NCBI GenBank assembly: GCA_950295325.1
Contig: OX485807.1
Location: 24,959,666 to 25,023,665, forward strand
Source: Polytrichum commune
Taxonomy: Eukaryota > Streptophyta > Polytrichopsida > Polytrichales > Polytrichaceae
Length of the DNA stretch: 64,000 bases
Direction: 5' to 3'
The position numbers and the translations under genes are program-made. Positions 34,205 through 44,638 of this stretch are shown here, piece after piece. Position 1 is the stretch's first letter. Every line of letters begins with the position of its first letter. The notes beneath the pieces were generated by a model, which saw nothing but the letters and a program-made list of their open reading frames with translations, searched no databases and was not told where the DNA came from.

Positions 34205-35330
34205 GCACTAAACTATTATACAATTTGTATAGTTCCATTTTTAGACTAGTCGAGTCTAAGAATGACATCAAACTTTGTACTTTTAGATTGGGGTGCAGTG
34301 TAAATAGGAGCTTATTTGTGGGTTTTGTGCCTATGATGCATGTAGCATGTCCATGGAAGGAGCCACGATGATATCATATTATGTTTGTGTTGTCTTCAAT
34401 TTTGCGGGCATTTATGAGTGTGAAGCATCTTGTTGTGAGATGGGCAAGGGGAGTGTTGGGTAATGCATGCACTACCTTGTTATGCCTGCTAGTTTGGAGG
34501 ATGTTTATGTGTTGTTTGTGCAACATGATAAGATGTGGAGGCATGTGTCATTTATTTTGGCAATTAGAGGTTGCATAGTGGGGAGATGTCTTGTTTGAGG
34601 ACATGTTTTTTTTTATAGTAGTTTCTTATCTAGCTTCCATATCGAAAATCAAGGACTTTAATGATTTGGGTGTTAGTGATCCATGATGGGTTTTAGAAGA
34701 GGATAGACCATTTTAGGTGGAGGTATTTGGTGGGAAACCATTTTTTCATGTTTGGTACAGTGTTTGTGGCATGTGATATGAGGGCTAGGCTTTTGTATTA
34801 TTTTTCTATATAGCTTTTTAAATTTTAGACTAAGCCATCGTGTTGGATTGAGGTGGGGGAGATAGAGGGCAAGAATGGACTTGGGTGGCCTGTGTGATGC
34901 AAAGGGTCCCTATGATTCGAGGTTCTCGTGCACCTTGTTTGGCTAATTTGTTTGCTTTGTCATTATCGAGGATGTTTGTGTGAGCTCGAACTTTCTTCAT
35001 GGTAATATTATGTGATAAAGTATTAACGACGTTCAATGCACGTGCGATGAGGAGTTTATCCACATGGTTGTTTTTGGGAGGAGGGATGTTTGTAGAAAGT
35101 TTGTGTTGTCAAGGCCTTTTGTGAAGATGAACGTGTTTGTGGTAATTGTCTCGGTGTCCTTTTGCTTTTTAAAAATGCGTATAGTTCCGCTCTTAAGATA
35201 TTTGGGTATCCATGAGGTTTGGCGATTATAGAGACTTGTAGTGGGCCACAGAAGACCCATGTTCCTCGATGATTATGTTACCTTCCCTATATGGGAGAGA
35301 GAATGAACCATCCATATAATATGATTTTGG
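34205..35330 (-). pseudogene. LINE (non-LTR retrotransposon) relic: RNase H and C-terminal region
   Basis: On the minus strand, in several frames, an RNase H domain can be followed. YMDGSF at about 35304-35316 holds the first Asp. YPNILRAELYAFL holds the catalytic Glu near 35186. TNTFIFTKGLDN near 35120 has Lys in place of the third catalytic Asp. KKVRAHTNILDNDKANKLAK holds the last His and Asp near 34960-34982. Downstream are CLHILSCC (34515-34537), SRHNKVVHAL (about 34480), SSWLLP (34354-34368) and KFDVILRL (about 34260). This matches the order HILxxC, RHN, WLLP, RPDAxL found after RNase H in some non-LTR retrotransposons. At least three frameshifts, stops and a lost catalytic residue show it is dead. 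The reverse transcriptase itself was not found upstream. Confidence 0.75.
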
Positions 35331-35336
35331 GGAGGA

Positions 35337-35347
35337 GGGGGGGGGGG
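35337..35347. repeat. Poly(G)11 tract
   Basis: A homopolymer immediately upstream (minus-strand sense) of the first RNase H motif. Confidence 0.85.
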
Positions 35348-35349
35348 TA

Positions 35350-38040
35350 ATGGGTGCTCATGTAGGTACATTAGGTTTTAGGTTTTTTGGTGTGAGGATT
35401 GTACGAAGGCATTTACATTTGTTTGATTATTCTTATGTGAGATAATGATTATGGATGTGAAAAAAAAGTTCTTTGGTATTGTAGTACAAGGGGAGTGTAT
35501 TGTTGTTGTGATGGTGGCAAGATGGTTAATGGCGATCATTGTGGTGGAATTGGGGTTTGCTTGGGCTCCTCGTCGAGACCATCTTGTGGCTCTTGGGACA
35601 AGAGTTGCATTTGTTATATGTGCAATGTCATGTCCGCTCTATTGGTTAGAGTAGGTTGGTCTTAGCGATCCAAAGACTTTGTCTTTGTCATAGGGAGTGG
35701 TTTATGTGAAGTTTGTGGGGCACACGAGTGGGCTAGATCGAGGATTATGAATGTGTGAGTTGGAAGGTATTGATGAGGTTGTCTAGGATATTCATAGGAA
35801 TGTTTGGTGGTTGTGGCTGATGGGGATGGTGTTTGGGCGGTTGTCATGGTAATGTCTTAGTGTATAGATCAATTAGTAAGAGAATTTCCATAACAAAGCT
35901 TTGTGATGGTGGTGAGAGGATGGATGTATTTGTGGCAGTATGCTTTGAGTAAATTTCTCACAACCAAGTCAATCTTTTAGTATGATGGTTATTTGGTAGT
36001 TTCCTGCATGGTCGTGGATTTGCAGGACATGTGGGTGGACTTGTATGAAGGGTTTGGTTGCTATGACTTCCTTGTAGGGGTTACATTCTTGAGTGTGTAG
36101 AGCTTCCTTGTGATTCCTTTCAATTTTGTTGCTTGTGGGTTTGCTTTCCGCTACTCCTTCCCTTGCTTCATGCTTGTTATGATGCGAGGTTGCTCCTACT
36201 TTCTTGCTTGCTTATGATGCGTGGCTCTGCAACGCTCCTCAATACATCTTGGCTAGGAGGGGTTATTAATGTTGTGAACATATCCGTGGCTTTGCAAAGT
36301 TCAAGCAAAGCCAATAATTTCTTACTTTTTATTTTTTTTTCCAAACCAATTCATGCATTTAGGGTTAATGTGGATCAATTTGAGTTCATCACTATAGAAT
36401 TGATGTTCTTAATTTGATTCTCATTTAAGCCCAATATAGTACTTCCAATACAATTTTTTTTTTAAATTTCAATTTCAATGTGCATGTGGCATTGATTTAC
36501 ACAAGAAAGGTGACCAACATTGCAATGTGACCACATTTTACTTGCCATTGAATTGAATTTTTATGCCAATCTTTGTTTGTTATACATCAAGGACTTCAAA
36601 CTCGATCTTGAAATATTAGAATGGCATTTTGGTTTAGACATTCATAATGAGTACGAGCATATGAGTTCTTGGAAACTATCATGCATCACTAAAAACTTTT
36701 CCTATGCCACTAGAACATTTACAAATCTACCACTCTAGTGGATTTGCATTGTTCTTTCGCAAATGCAAGGCGATTGCTTAGGACTTATATGTTCGTAGTG
36801 AATGCTTATTACCATTTCTCATTTGAGTTCAAAGGGAGAGTCGAAAACAACACACTAGTGAGGCATGCAACAACACTTTCCTAAAGTTAACACAAGATTG
36901 CTTATAGCACCTAGGGTTTAGTTAAGTGGGGTGAGTGGTGTCACCACTTTCTCCTCCATTCTCCACGCCTCTAGTCGCCACCCGCTTGCCCTCTATACTT
37001 GTACCTTGTAGCCTCTTTGCTCCTAGAGTGTTGATTAATGGCACGACCCTTTTTTTTTTTATTGTAGTGGAGTTTCAACATTTTGGGTACCAAATTTCCA
37101 GTGCTGGAATGGAGCACACTAGTGGTGCTTGAAAGTGGCTTGCGGAGAATCTCAAACACCACTAGTGGTGCATCTGATTTTGTAACCAAGTTTGGACCTT
37201 TTGATGCAAGTTTGTTAATATGTAAAAGGCCAATCTCCCTCCTACCTATTTGTACTTGTATGTGTGTAAATTGGTTCATCTTATATGTGTGCAAACTAGT
37301 TCAATTTGGGTGCACATTGATGTTTTAGATGGTTGCTATCCTAAGATGTTGCTAAGTGCTTGAAGTGTATGAAATGCGCATGTTGATCCTCTCATACATA
37401 TGCAAACTAATTGAACTTGAAAGTCTCTAGAGGTTTAAGGGGCTAGTGCAATTTTTTTGGGTGGCCAATTTCAATGGGTTTGTTCAATTTCGATATGTAG
37501 CCAAGTTCCCCCTTACTTTGTGATGTGTGTGGCCACATTTGGATTGCAAATATAAATATGAGGCCAATTATTTGCAAAACATTTTATATGTGGAACTATT
37601 TTTCACCTTACCAAAGAATACATGTAGCCTTGGTTTTCTTCCAAGTATAATTAGAAGTCACCATCCAATTGACACACATGTTTCATGCATTCACCAATTA
37701 CTCCCTTCAATTCATCTAAATGTGGCCACCCTAAACTGCACAAAAATTTGAAGCTCGCCACCTTAGATGCTTCTAAACTTAGCATGTAGCCAAACCTACT
37801 ACTGTTAAAAAAAAGTTTAAAATTAATAATAATAATAATAAGGGTCGCTCAACACCTACTTAACACTAACCACTCTAGGCTCACTTATGTAACCACTTAA
37901 GAAGATTGCATATGTGTCCTTTGAAAATACATTGCATATTGAGGTTTAGCCACCTTGCTCTCATTCCCATGGCATTGGATTCATACACGATTTGCTAATT
38001 GAATGGATGTTTTTTTCATGATATTATTGCACTTCAAAAT
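35350..38040. other. No supported gene; possible upstream LINE debris
   Basis: The minus strand of 35350-36100 may be the continuation of the LINE toward its 5' side, but no YADD-type reverse transcriptase motif is visible. Frames at 36133-36417, 36971-37294 and 37083-37328 carry no motif. The part 36640-36900 resembles 14260-14520. Confidence 0.35.
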
Positions 38041-38129
38041 ATGCCAAACCTCGTGGGAGTATCCATAAGAGGCCCGTGTACCTTATATCCAAGATGCCAT
38101 TATGCGTAAAGTAGCGAGGCCTCAAACAA

Positions 38130-38350
38130 ACACTTTTAGCTTTGCATCCACTAATGGTAGGATATGGAACACACATTTAGCGTGAGTTGATTACCAAATC
38201 CAAATTGTGCTAGGGTCCTATAGCCATTTTTTTGGAGCTCATATGAATACCTTATTTGTTGTCAAAGTGAATATTCCCTTCATCAATAAATGATCATCAC
38301 CCCCCCCACCCCTCAATTATATTGATTATTGAACCTAGAGGTCTAGTAGT
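38130..38350. repeat. Family P fragment
   Basis: ggagctcatatgaatacctt, gtcaaagtgaatattccctt and attgattattgaacctagag align with 19830-19950 and 49320-49410. Confidence 0.45.
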
Positions 38351-38429
38351 GTCATGTCCGCTAATTGTCAACATGACACTTATTATCACCATAAGTAAGT
38401 ATATGTAGTGCGTGATTAATTAGGGTATG

Positions 38430-39065
38430 ATGTTTCAATTGCTCATTCCTTCTTGCTTTGACACTCAAAACCAAGACATGTGTATGACATTATTAATTAT
38501 GGCCTGATTGAAATACAGTCCCAGCCTAATCAATATTTTGGTTCCCGATAGATTGCCGATGGGGTCTTGATATGGAATAGGCGCCTCTAGTATAATTACC
38601 TTCGTGAGAGTTTTGACAATTGTCATGGCCAAGTATTAGCAACTAGATAGATCGACTATGTTTTCCCCTAACCTTACCACTTCAAATTTTGTAACAATTC
38701 CTATATTCATGAAAAGAATCAAACTCTTTTGCACTCTCCTTATAATTTTGTTTCTCTTCACAAGAAAAAATAATTCCGCGCTAATACTCCTCCTAAATAG
38801 ACGCAAACTCTCTTATTTTATCGGCTATAGATGCCTCAACCTTAGTAGCCTTCCATCCACAAGATTTACATGGCTGACGTGTTTTTGTCACGGATATAGT
38901 AGAGGCATCTCTTCCCGATCAGGACCCCATCAACAACCTATAGGGTGTCTTTATTTCAATCAGACTAGGACTCGATTTCGATCAAGCTAGAATCAATCGT
39001 GCCATGACAAATGTCCTGGTTTCAAGTGCTAAAGTGAAAAGGAATGAGCGGTTTGAATGAGCAAT
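38430..39065. mobile_element. Long inverted-repeat (foldback) element, about 636 bp
   Basis: Left arm phrases are tttcaattgctcattcctt, ctcaaaaccaagacatgtg, gcctgattgaaatacagtcc, gattgccgatggggtcttga and gcgcctctagtata. They reappear inverted in the right arm (38880-39065): agaggcatctcttcccgatc, aggaccccatcaacaac, tttatttcaatcagactagg, gacaaatgtcctggtttca and attcc/gagcaatt. Arms are roughly 160-180 bp. The 110-codon frame at 38658-38990 spans loop and right arm and is not supported as a gene. Confidence 0.6.
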
Positions 39066-39400
39066 TATGATAGACTCTAGACAATGATAATATGTTTGGA
39101 CCAATTTTTGACTTCAAAAATCCATAATAATCTCAACGTAAGAGATAGTATTGCAATCCTCTTGGTTTCTATCTTCCTACACAGATGAATTTTACACCAC
39201 CTTATATTTCTCCCAACAAAACCTCTTGAGTGATCGGTTATGGGTGCCTCTACTCTACCTTACCTTATGTCAGCATCCCGTTGTGACTTAATCCCACACC
39301 CCTCGACGGTATATGTACCAAGCAGCGGAGTTACTCCGTTTGGTTTCATGTCTTAGACAACGATGGTGAATGGAGAAGCAAGCACGGTGGCGTTGACTAA

Positions 39401-40192
39401 GGGCCACTTCACACACGAGACTGAGAGCCCGTGACCAGTACACTTCAAGCACTCTCATTGGTGGAAAAGGCGGAGCCGGCCCAAGTTCACTACTTCACAC
39501 TATGCTCGAGGGACCACCGGAGTATATAAAAGTGAATGGCAAGACGGACGTAACGTCTACAAGGACTCCTACATGGCATCGAATGGATCACGTTTCACGG
39601 TCGCTCACACTCTTTTCAAAAACCACCTCTTGGAGGCAAGCCTAACACAAAACCAGGAGACCACGACACTCTGGACGCTCACAACCGTTGGTCCACTCTA
39701 TTTCATCACGCGTGAGGACCCCGCATGAATAGAAATCCATCGAAACCGCATTCGCTCGAGGGCCCGGTCACGAATGACTTCACACTACACTTGAGGATCC
39801 GTGACCACACTACATGATGATGTTGGAGGTGTGGTTGGGACGGCCTCGGGACGCGTTCTTTGGGGCTCTCACACTTCCACGGTCATAGCTCGTGGCTCAT
39901 GTGAAACCACCTCTTGGAGGCAAGCCTAACACAAAACCAGGAGACCACGACACTCCGGACAACCGTTGATTCACTCTATTTCATCACGCGTGAGGACCCC
40001 GCATGAATAGAAATCCATCGAAACCGCATTCGCTCAAGGGCCCGGTCGTGGATGACTTCACACTACCCTTGAGGATCCGTGACCACACTACATGATGTTG
40101 TTGGAGGTGTGGTCGGGACGGCCTCGGGACACGTTCTTTGGGGCTCTCACACTTCCACGGTCACTGCTCGTGGCTCATGTGTGAAGTGGCCC
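39401..40192 (-). mobile_element. Family A MITE with internal tandem duplication, 792 bp
   Basis: Left end GGGCCACTTCACACACGAGA, right end CATGTGTGAAGTGGCCC. Flanks are TAA and TCA (TSD with one mismatch). A segment of about 285 bp, 39619-39903, is repeated at 39904-40181 with about 97% identity and an 8-bp deletion. The duplication enlarges the element from about 507 to 792 bp. Confidence 0.75.
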
Positions 40193-40199
40193 TCAGTTT

Positions 40200-40460
40200 A
40201 ATGAGCAGCAGCAGCAGCGGCGGCAGCGGTGTAGTGTAGTGTAGTGTAGTGTAGTGTAATTATACAGGCCGGCAGGCAGGGGGCTGGCTCCCAGCTTTGC
40301 TGGACGGGGAGCAGGCCCATGCACGGTTGGGAGGAGCCACTTGGAACGAAATCAAAGGCTGCATGGCCACTTGCACTTATCCCTTGACTCCACCCATTCA
40401 GCAGCAGCAGGGCCCCTGCTGATGTGAGGAATGAGCCACTACTGCTGCTGCTGCTGCTTA
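40200..40460. repeat. CAG/CTG, CGG and (GTAGT)n low-complexity cluster
   Basis: It contains (AGC)n-(CGG)n at 40204-40228, a pentamer (GTGTA)6 at 40229-40258, CAG repeats near 40400 and (CTG)5 near 40441-40457. The 111-codon frame on the minus strand (40198-40533) translates these as poly-Ala/Ser and is not credible as a gene. Confidence 0.7.
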
Positions 40461-40514
40461 CGACTAATCCCATCCTTCCCCTCCCTGCCTGCCATTTTAA
40501 GCTGGCTCTAATGT

Positions 40515-40660
40515 ACACTCTTCCCTCTCCCATGGCACACCACGGCCCCGACTCCTGGGCGGCATCAGCAGCAGCAGCATCTAATATACTCTACTATGTC
40601 CCAAATGATCGCCACACCACAAATTACCACTCCCCAGGCATAAAGTATGTGGCCCTTACT
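40515..40660. repeat. Direct repeat, copy 1
   Basis: About 145 bp aligning with 41155-41310: ctctcccatggcacaccacg/ttcccataccagaccatg, catctaatat, ctatgtcccaa, aaattaccact and ggcataaagtatgtgg. The second copy is 640 bp downstream in the same orientation, with a family I copy between them. Confidence 0.55.
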
Positions 40661-40854
40661 TAGTGTACGGGGGAAGGAGAGGAGGGAGAGAGAGAGAGAG
40701 AGAGAGATATTACACAACAGTGGCGTATCTCTTGATGAACCTATATATCCACCATGAAAGCTTCGCCTGCTCACATGACCCTAAATAAGTTAGGTCCATC
40801 TCACATGACTTGTATTGAACTACTTCAGGGCTATGTTGGGGGAGAGCTGGCAGT

Positions 40855-41055
40855 TACTGACGGGCAGATGAAGCGGTTGAGGTTCAAGATTGCAGGAAAA
40901 TTTACACAGTCCTCTAAAACCCCAATTTAGCAACCCCAATTTAGAACCCCAATTTAGCAAAGGAGAACCGAAGGATGTGAACATGATGTAAGCGGTTGGA
41001 CTTGCAAACACTAGGATCTCAACCGATCATGCCCAAACCTCTCCCTGATCACTGC
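40855..41055 (+). repeat. Family I copy
   Basis: gatgaagcggttgaggttca, gtcctctaaaac, ggatgtgaacatgatg, taagcggttggacttg, cactaggatctcaaccgatc and atgcccaaacctctccctga follow the family order. A small triplication of caaccccaatttag occurs at about 40918-40958. Confidence 0.55.
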
Positions 41056-41154
41056 GTTGGGGTCGAATCAACTAACAGTGTTGAGTCTTTGAGTTCGTAT
41101 TATTTTAAGGCTTTTTGTGTATGCATTAATCCCCGCTCGCATGTATTGGGCACT

Positions 41155-41310
41155 CTTTACTTTTCCCTTCCTTTCCTTTCCTTTCCCATACCAGACCATG
41201 CCCCGAACTCATGGGCATCATCATCTAATATGCACTGTCCCAAGTTATTGCGACGCCATAAATTACCACTTCGGAGGTATAAAGTATGTGGTCCAAGTGG
41301 ACTCTGTAGA
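41155..41310. repeat. Direct repeat, copy 2
   Basis: Partner of 40515-40660. The 174-codon frame 40996-41520, the longest in the window, starts in a family I repeat, crosses this repeat and ends in a pogo-like element, so it is most likely fortuitous. Confidence 0.5.
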
Positions 41311-41451
41311 GAGATCGCTACATTCTTGGCTCTCCACCAAGAAGGATCGCTACATTCTGGAACTTCTTTGGTTGTGGACCCTAGTAGTGCAAACCCAACG
41401 TACGGCCCTTATCCTACCACTGCACACAAAAGAAAGGAGACCAGGGTTCTA

Positions 41452-41927
41452 CAGTCGAACCTCATTAATACAACACCCTCGATATTAATTACGACACCTT
41501 TTTTGCAAGACCCAACTTAAAATTTAAGCTCAAAGCTCCCTCTTTTATACAACCACAACACTCGACAATGCGACATTTAGAATCTCCGATTTGTCATATT
41601 ACCGAGGTAGGTAAATGCGTAAACTCCTTCCATCTATGTTGTGTACATCTAAAATACATCCATTTTCACTTGGGAACTACTTGGAAAACTGCACTTATTG
41701 TTGGGAACTTGATGAGAATTAGGGTTACTAGTGTAGAATGGACATGGATGATGTTGCTCCACCTACAGTAAAACTTAGTGATGCGAAACATATATATTCC
41801 CTCGATAACACGACAACTTTACGCCATTTGTCATAGTAACGAGAAGACGACAGACCCCTCTATAGATAACACGACGCTTTTCTTTGTGTGTGTTTCCCGA
41901 ACGTGTCATACTAAAGAGGGAGAACGG
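41452..41927. mobile_element. Second pogo/Tigger-like element, 476 bp
   Basis: The left end CAGTCGAACCTCATTAATAC is a classic pogo/Tigger-type terminus. The right end gtgtcatactaaagagggag then aacgg is a degenerate inverted copy, and TA flanks both ends. Subterminal repeats such as ccctcgataNNacgacaNctt occur at 41479, 41800 and 41860. A short stretch DMDDVAPPTVKLSDA near 41735-41785 resembles the linker before the C-terminal helix of pogo transposases, but this is tentative. Confidence 0.6.
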
Positions 41928-42289
41928 TAACATACTTCTCACCCACCCAAGGATCGATGGGGCCCATAAACATGCATCGAAACCCTAATAAGGGGTCTTG
42001 GACGAAATGATGCGGGGGTTTGAAAAGATGCGTTAACAAGCACCCCATTGGCTGTGCATTAATTACATAACTGGTGGGGTACAGCTCTCGGAGGGACTTA
42101 ACTTTCGAGGGACTGATGATCGAACTGCAAGGAATGCGGCCCCATCCGGCCTCAGAGCTCAAAGAGAGCCTATTATAATGTACCTGTACCTAAGCAGTAA
42201 GGAAGTCCTGGCCCTGGGGTCTGTCATTAACAAAGATGCTCAAGTTTGATTCTCCGGAACCAGTTATTACGGACTCCGCAAGGACATTC

Positions 42290-43335
42290 ATTCATTTTGA
42301 GGACCCCCTCCCCTTCTTCCCTTTGGTACACAAACCCTCACCTGCAACAACCGATCCGGCCCAGTCACCCAATACAATCTCATCCATCCATTTGGGTTCA
42401 ACTCTATTGTTGCATTCATCCATCCATGTGAGTGAGGCCCGACCCACACTTACTAGTGGGCATAGCCAGTGGACGCCTTGCCCACTAGTGTGGGCCGTTT
42501 TCCCGTCACTTTTTAAGCCAACAGCCGGCTGTAATGTGATGTAAGGTAGAAATACCATAACCTGCTAACCACCCTCTAGCCGTGCACTAGACCACCGTCA
42601 TAATGGTGAAGTGCCAGTTCTAAAACGGATCATGGCTCGGCAACAACTTCAATGCGTGCACACTTAGTGCAGCCAATGGGAGTCAAGTGTTGATGTACTC
42701 ATGAGGTAACCGATTGAGGCGATGTTCTGTGGACTACCGTGTTCGGTGTAGGGGGTAAGAATCTCGTGAACGAGTAGGGGGTTGGACAACATTCCACTTT
42801 GAAAAATTGTAGCATTTTTTGTGTAGGGCAAAAAAATATGAAACAACTTGCATGCATTCTTCATGAATCGTTCTCGTCTATGTTGGGAAATTATCTCATG
42901 ATTATCTGACTAGATCTTCGATGCAAATCACCTTATGTTATTTTCACGGGTTATGGTATTTTCTACCTTAGTGAAGTTTTGAGTGTTCTTTGGTTAAAGG
43001 CGAACCAACAAAATAATATATCCCATACTGGCTATGTTGCTCCACTACAGTGGGAAGTGTGGGGTAGGAGACAGGTTCCTTGCCTTCCTGTCTGTACACA
43101 AAAAAACTTTTTCTTCCAGCCACCAATCTCGCCCAGTCACCAAAGTACAATTTCATCCGTCCCTCCCGACCCTCCTCTGTCCACTTCATACATCCATCTC
43201 TGACAGAGTTCCTCCATTCACCTCTGTCAACTCACCTTTTTCTGCAACCACCAATCTAACCCAGTCGCTGGATAGAACGACATCCATCCATTCATCCGCG
43301 TACCATCCATCCGTGCACCTGATTCCCTCCCTGTC
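42290..43335. repeat. Family N, three diverged units
   Basis: Units near 42290-42435, 43075-43205 and 43210-43335 share ctgcaaccaccRatctRacc, cagtcacc and catccatccattc. The first is separated from the others by the family C element (42542-42970). They keep the frames at 42236-42544 and 43034-43504 open but show no domain. Confidence 0.45.
42542..42970. mobile_element. Family C TIR element, 429 bp
   Basis: TAAGGTAGAAATACCATAAC then C at the left is inverted at the right as GGGTTATGGTATTTTCTACC then TTA. It is a reverse-complement match along its whole length to 60946-61375 (430 bp). The ends TA-AGGTAGAAA suggest insertion at TA, as in Tc1/mariner-type MITEs, but the superfamily is not certain. 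No coding capacity. Confidence 0.75.
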
Positions 43336-43344
43336 TCTCATCCG

Positions 43345-43560
43345 TTGCCAGATGGGGCCCTCGTGCAGGCAAGGGCATCTTGGCAGGGCCGGGTCGACAG
43401 GGAACCAATCATGGGTTCCGCCCGTGCACCATCACGGGCGGCCCGGGCGACCGGTGACGGGGCAGCTCCTTGGGCTGGCTTCCTCGTGGGCGGTGGGCTG
43501 GTAAAGGCCCGGGTGACCAAGATTCGCCCCGCCCGGCCCGGCCTGCTCCCTAACCCTTTT
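43345..43560. other. GC-rich islet, unassigned
   Basis: About 215 bp of strongly G+C-rich DNA (gggccg, cccgggcgacc, gcccggcccggcc) with overlapping frames on both strands. Its composition and the phrase agggcatcttgg recall the GC-rich MITE at 24150, but no inverted ends were identified. Confidence 0.4.
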
Positions 43561-43581
43561 CTATGATTGACGCTTCTTGTT

Positions 43582-43595
43582 CCCCCCCCCCCCCC
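43582..43595. repeat. Poly(C)14 tract
   Basis: A run of fourteen C lying about 10 bases before the left end of the family M element. Confidence 0.9.
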
Positions 43596-43601
43596 ATCAA
43601 T

Positions 43602-44155
43602 ACTACACCACTTCTTATGGTAGTTAGCGTCACGTACACTATTTGCAAAGGGCGTAAACTAGATGCCTAGAGGCTTCAAAGTGTTACATCTACTAATTGT
43701 CAATATGATACTATTCATCAACGTAAGTTTTTAAAAAAAATTGAACTAAAGAGTACTTATATGATGGCATTCAGCATAGTCACATTGGGGTACTTGAGAT
43801 GATAGTTTTTGCGTTTTAGTATGCGAGTGGAGGATATTATTGAGCATATTGATTTGGATAGTGCGATGCGTTTACGATTTAGTATGCATGTGGGAGATAT
43901 TCTTGAGCATGCTAATGCCAACTGTCATTTGTGTACACTTTTAAATCAACTTGTAGATCATTGTGTAACAAAGGCATACACCTCATAACAATATTGAACA
44001 TACTCATGCCATGGTATTAATAAGTGCACTTGAGCATCAAGTGTCATGAGGTGACTCTAATGGTGAAGTTGTTGGTCATTATTGTAACCTAGTGTACGTC
44101 TCAAAATAGGGTAAGCGACACTATTACGCATGTGGCACTAAATACCATAAACGTT
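43602..44155. mobile_element. Family M TIR element, about 550 bp
   Basis: Left ctacaccacttcttatggta then gttagcgtcac; right gtggcactaaataccataaa then cgttg. The ends are inverted and resemble family B termini, so M may be a longer relative of B. The first 330 bp align with 29650-29965. Confidence 0.55.
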
Positions 44156-44159
44156 GTTG

Positions 44160-44603
44160 TCCTATTAGTCTTCAAGTTGCAGTGGGTACTATCAATTTTT
44201 AGCATTACGTATGCATATTATTGCTAGATTGATACAAATATTCTTCTTATTTATTCTAATGCACCAAAAAAGTATGACATCTTTGGGTTATATGTGTAAA
44301 AATTATAAGGCTTTAAATTTTTATTGGTACATTAGCACAAAAGGTAAAGGGAGTCTGATATTAAGATAGTGTAGACTCTCAAAATTAATATGTTCAGTGC
44401 AAGACCTTAGGGTGTGGTTTTTGGGTGGGATGTTGTTGGTTTTTAGCATCCTCTATCTTATTGTGGGCACTTCCAACTACCATACAGTTATAACTACATG
44501 AACAACTCGGGAATTGTCTCATCCATTTACAAATTGTGCACCACTCAAATTATCATCTGAAGTTTTGAAATCATAGTTGAGATGCCAATGGTGTAAGAGG
44601 TCA

Positions 44604-44638
<35 letters not shown>

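Noticed and set aside
34205-35330. Retrovirus or Ty3-type RNase H
   Set aside because: The downstream HILSCC, RHN, WLLP order is that of non-LTR elements, and no integrase or LTR lies beside it.
36971-37294. 107-codon minus-strand frame as LINE reverse transcriptase
   Set aside because: No YADD-type or other reverse transcriptase motif is present, and it lies farther from the RNase H than expected without intervening motifs.
40996-41520. Longest open frame in the window, 174 codons on the plus strand
   Set aside because: It begins in a family I repeat, crosses a direct repeat and ends in a pogo-like element, and has a competing overlapping frame (41117-41488). No domain is visible.
43034-43504. 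156-codon frame on the plus strand
   Set aside because: Composed of family N repeat units (Ser/His/Pro-rich) followed by a GC-rich islet; other frames are open there too.
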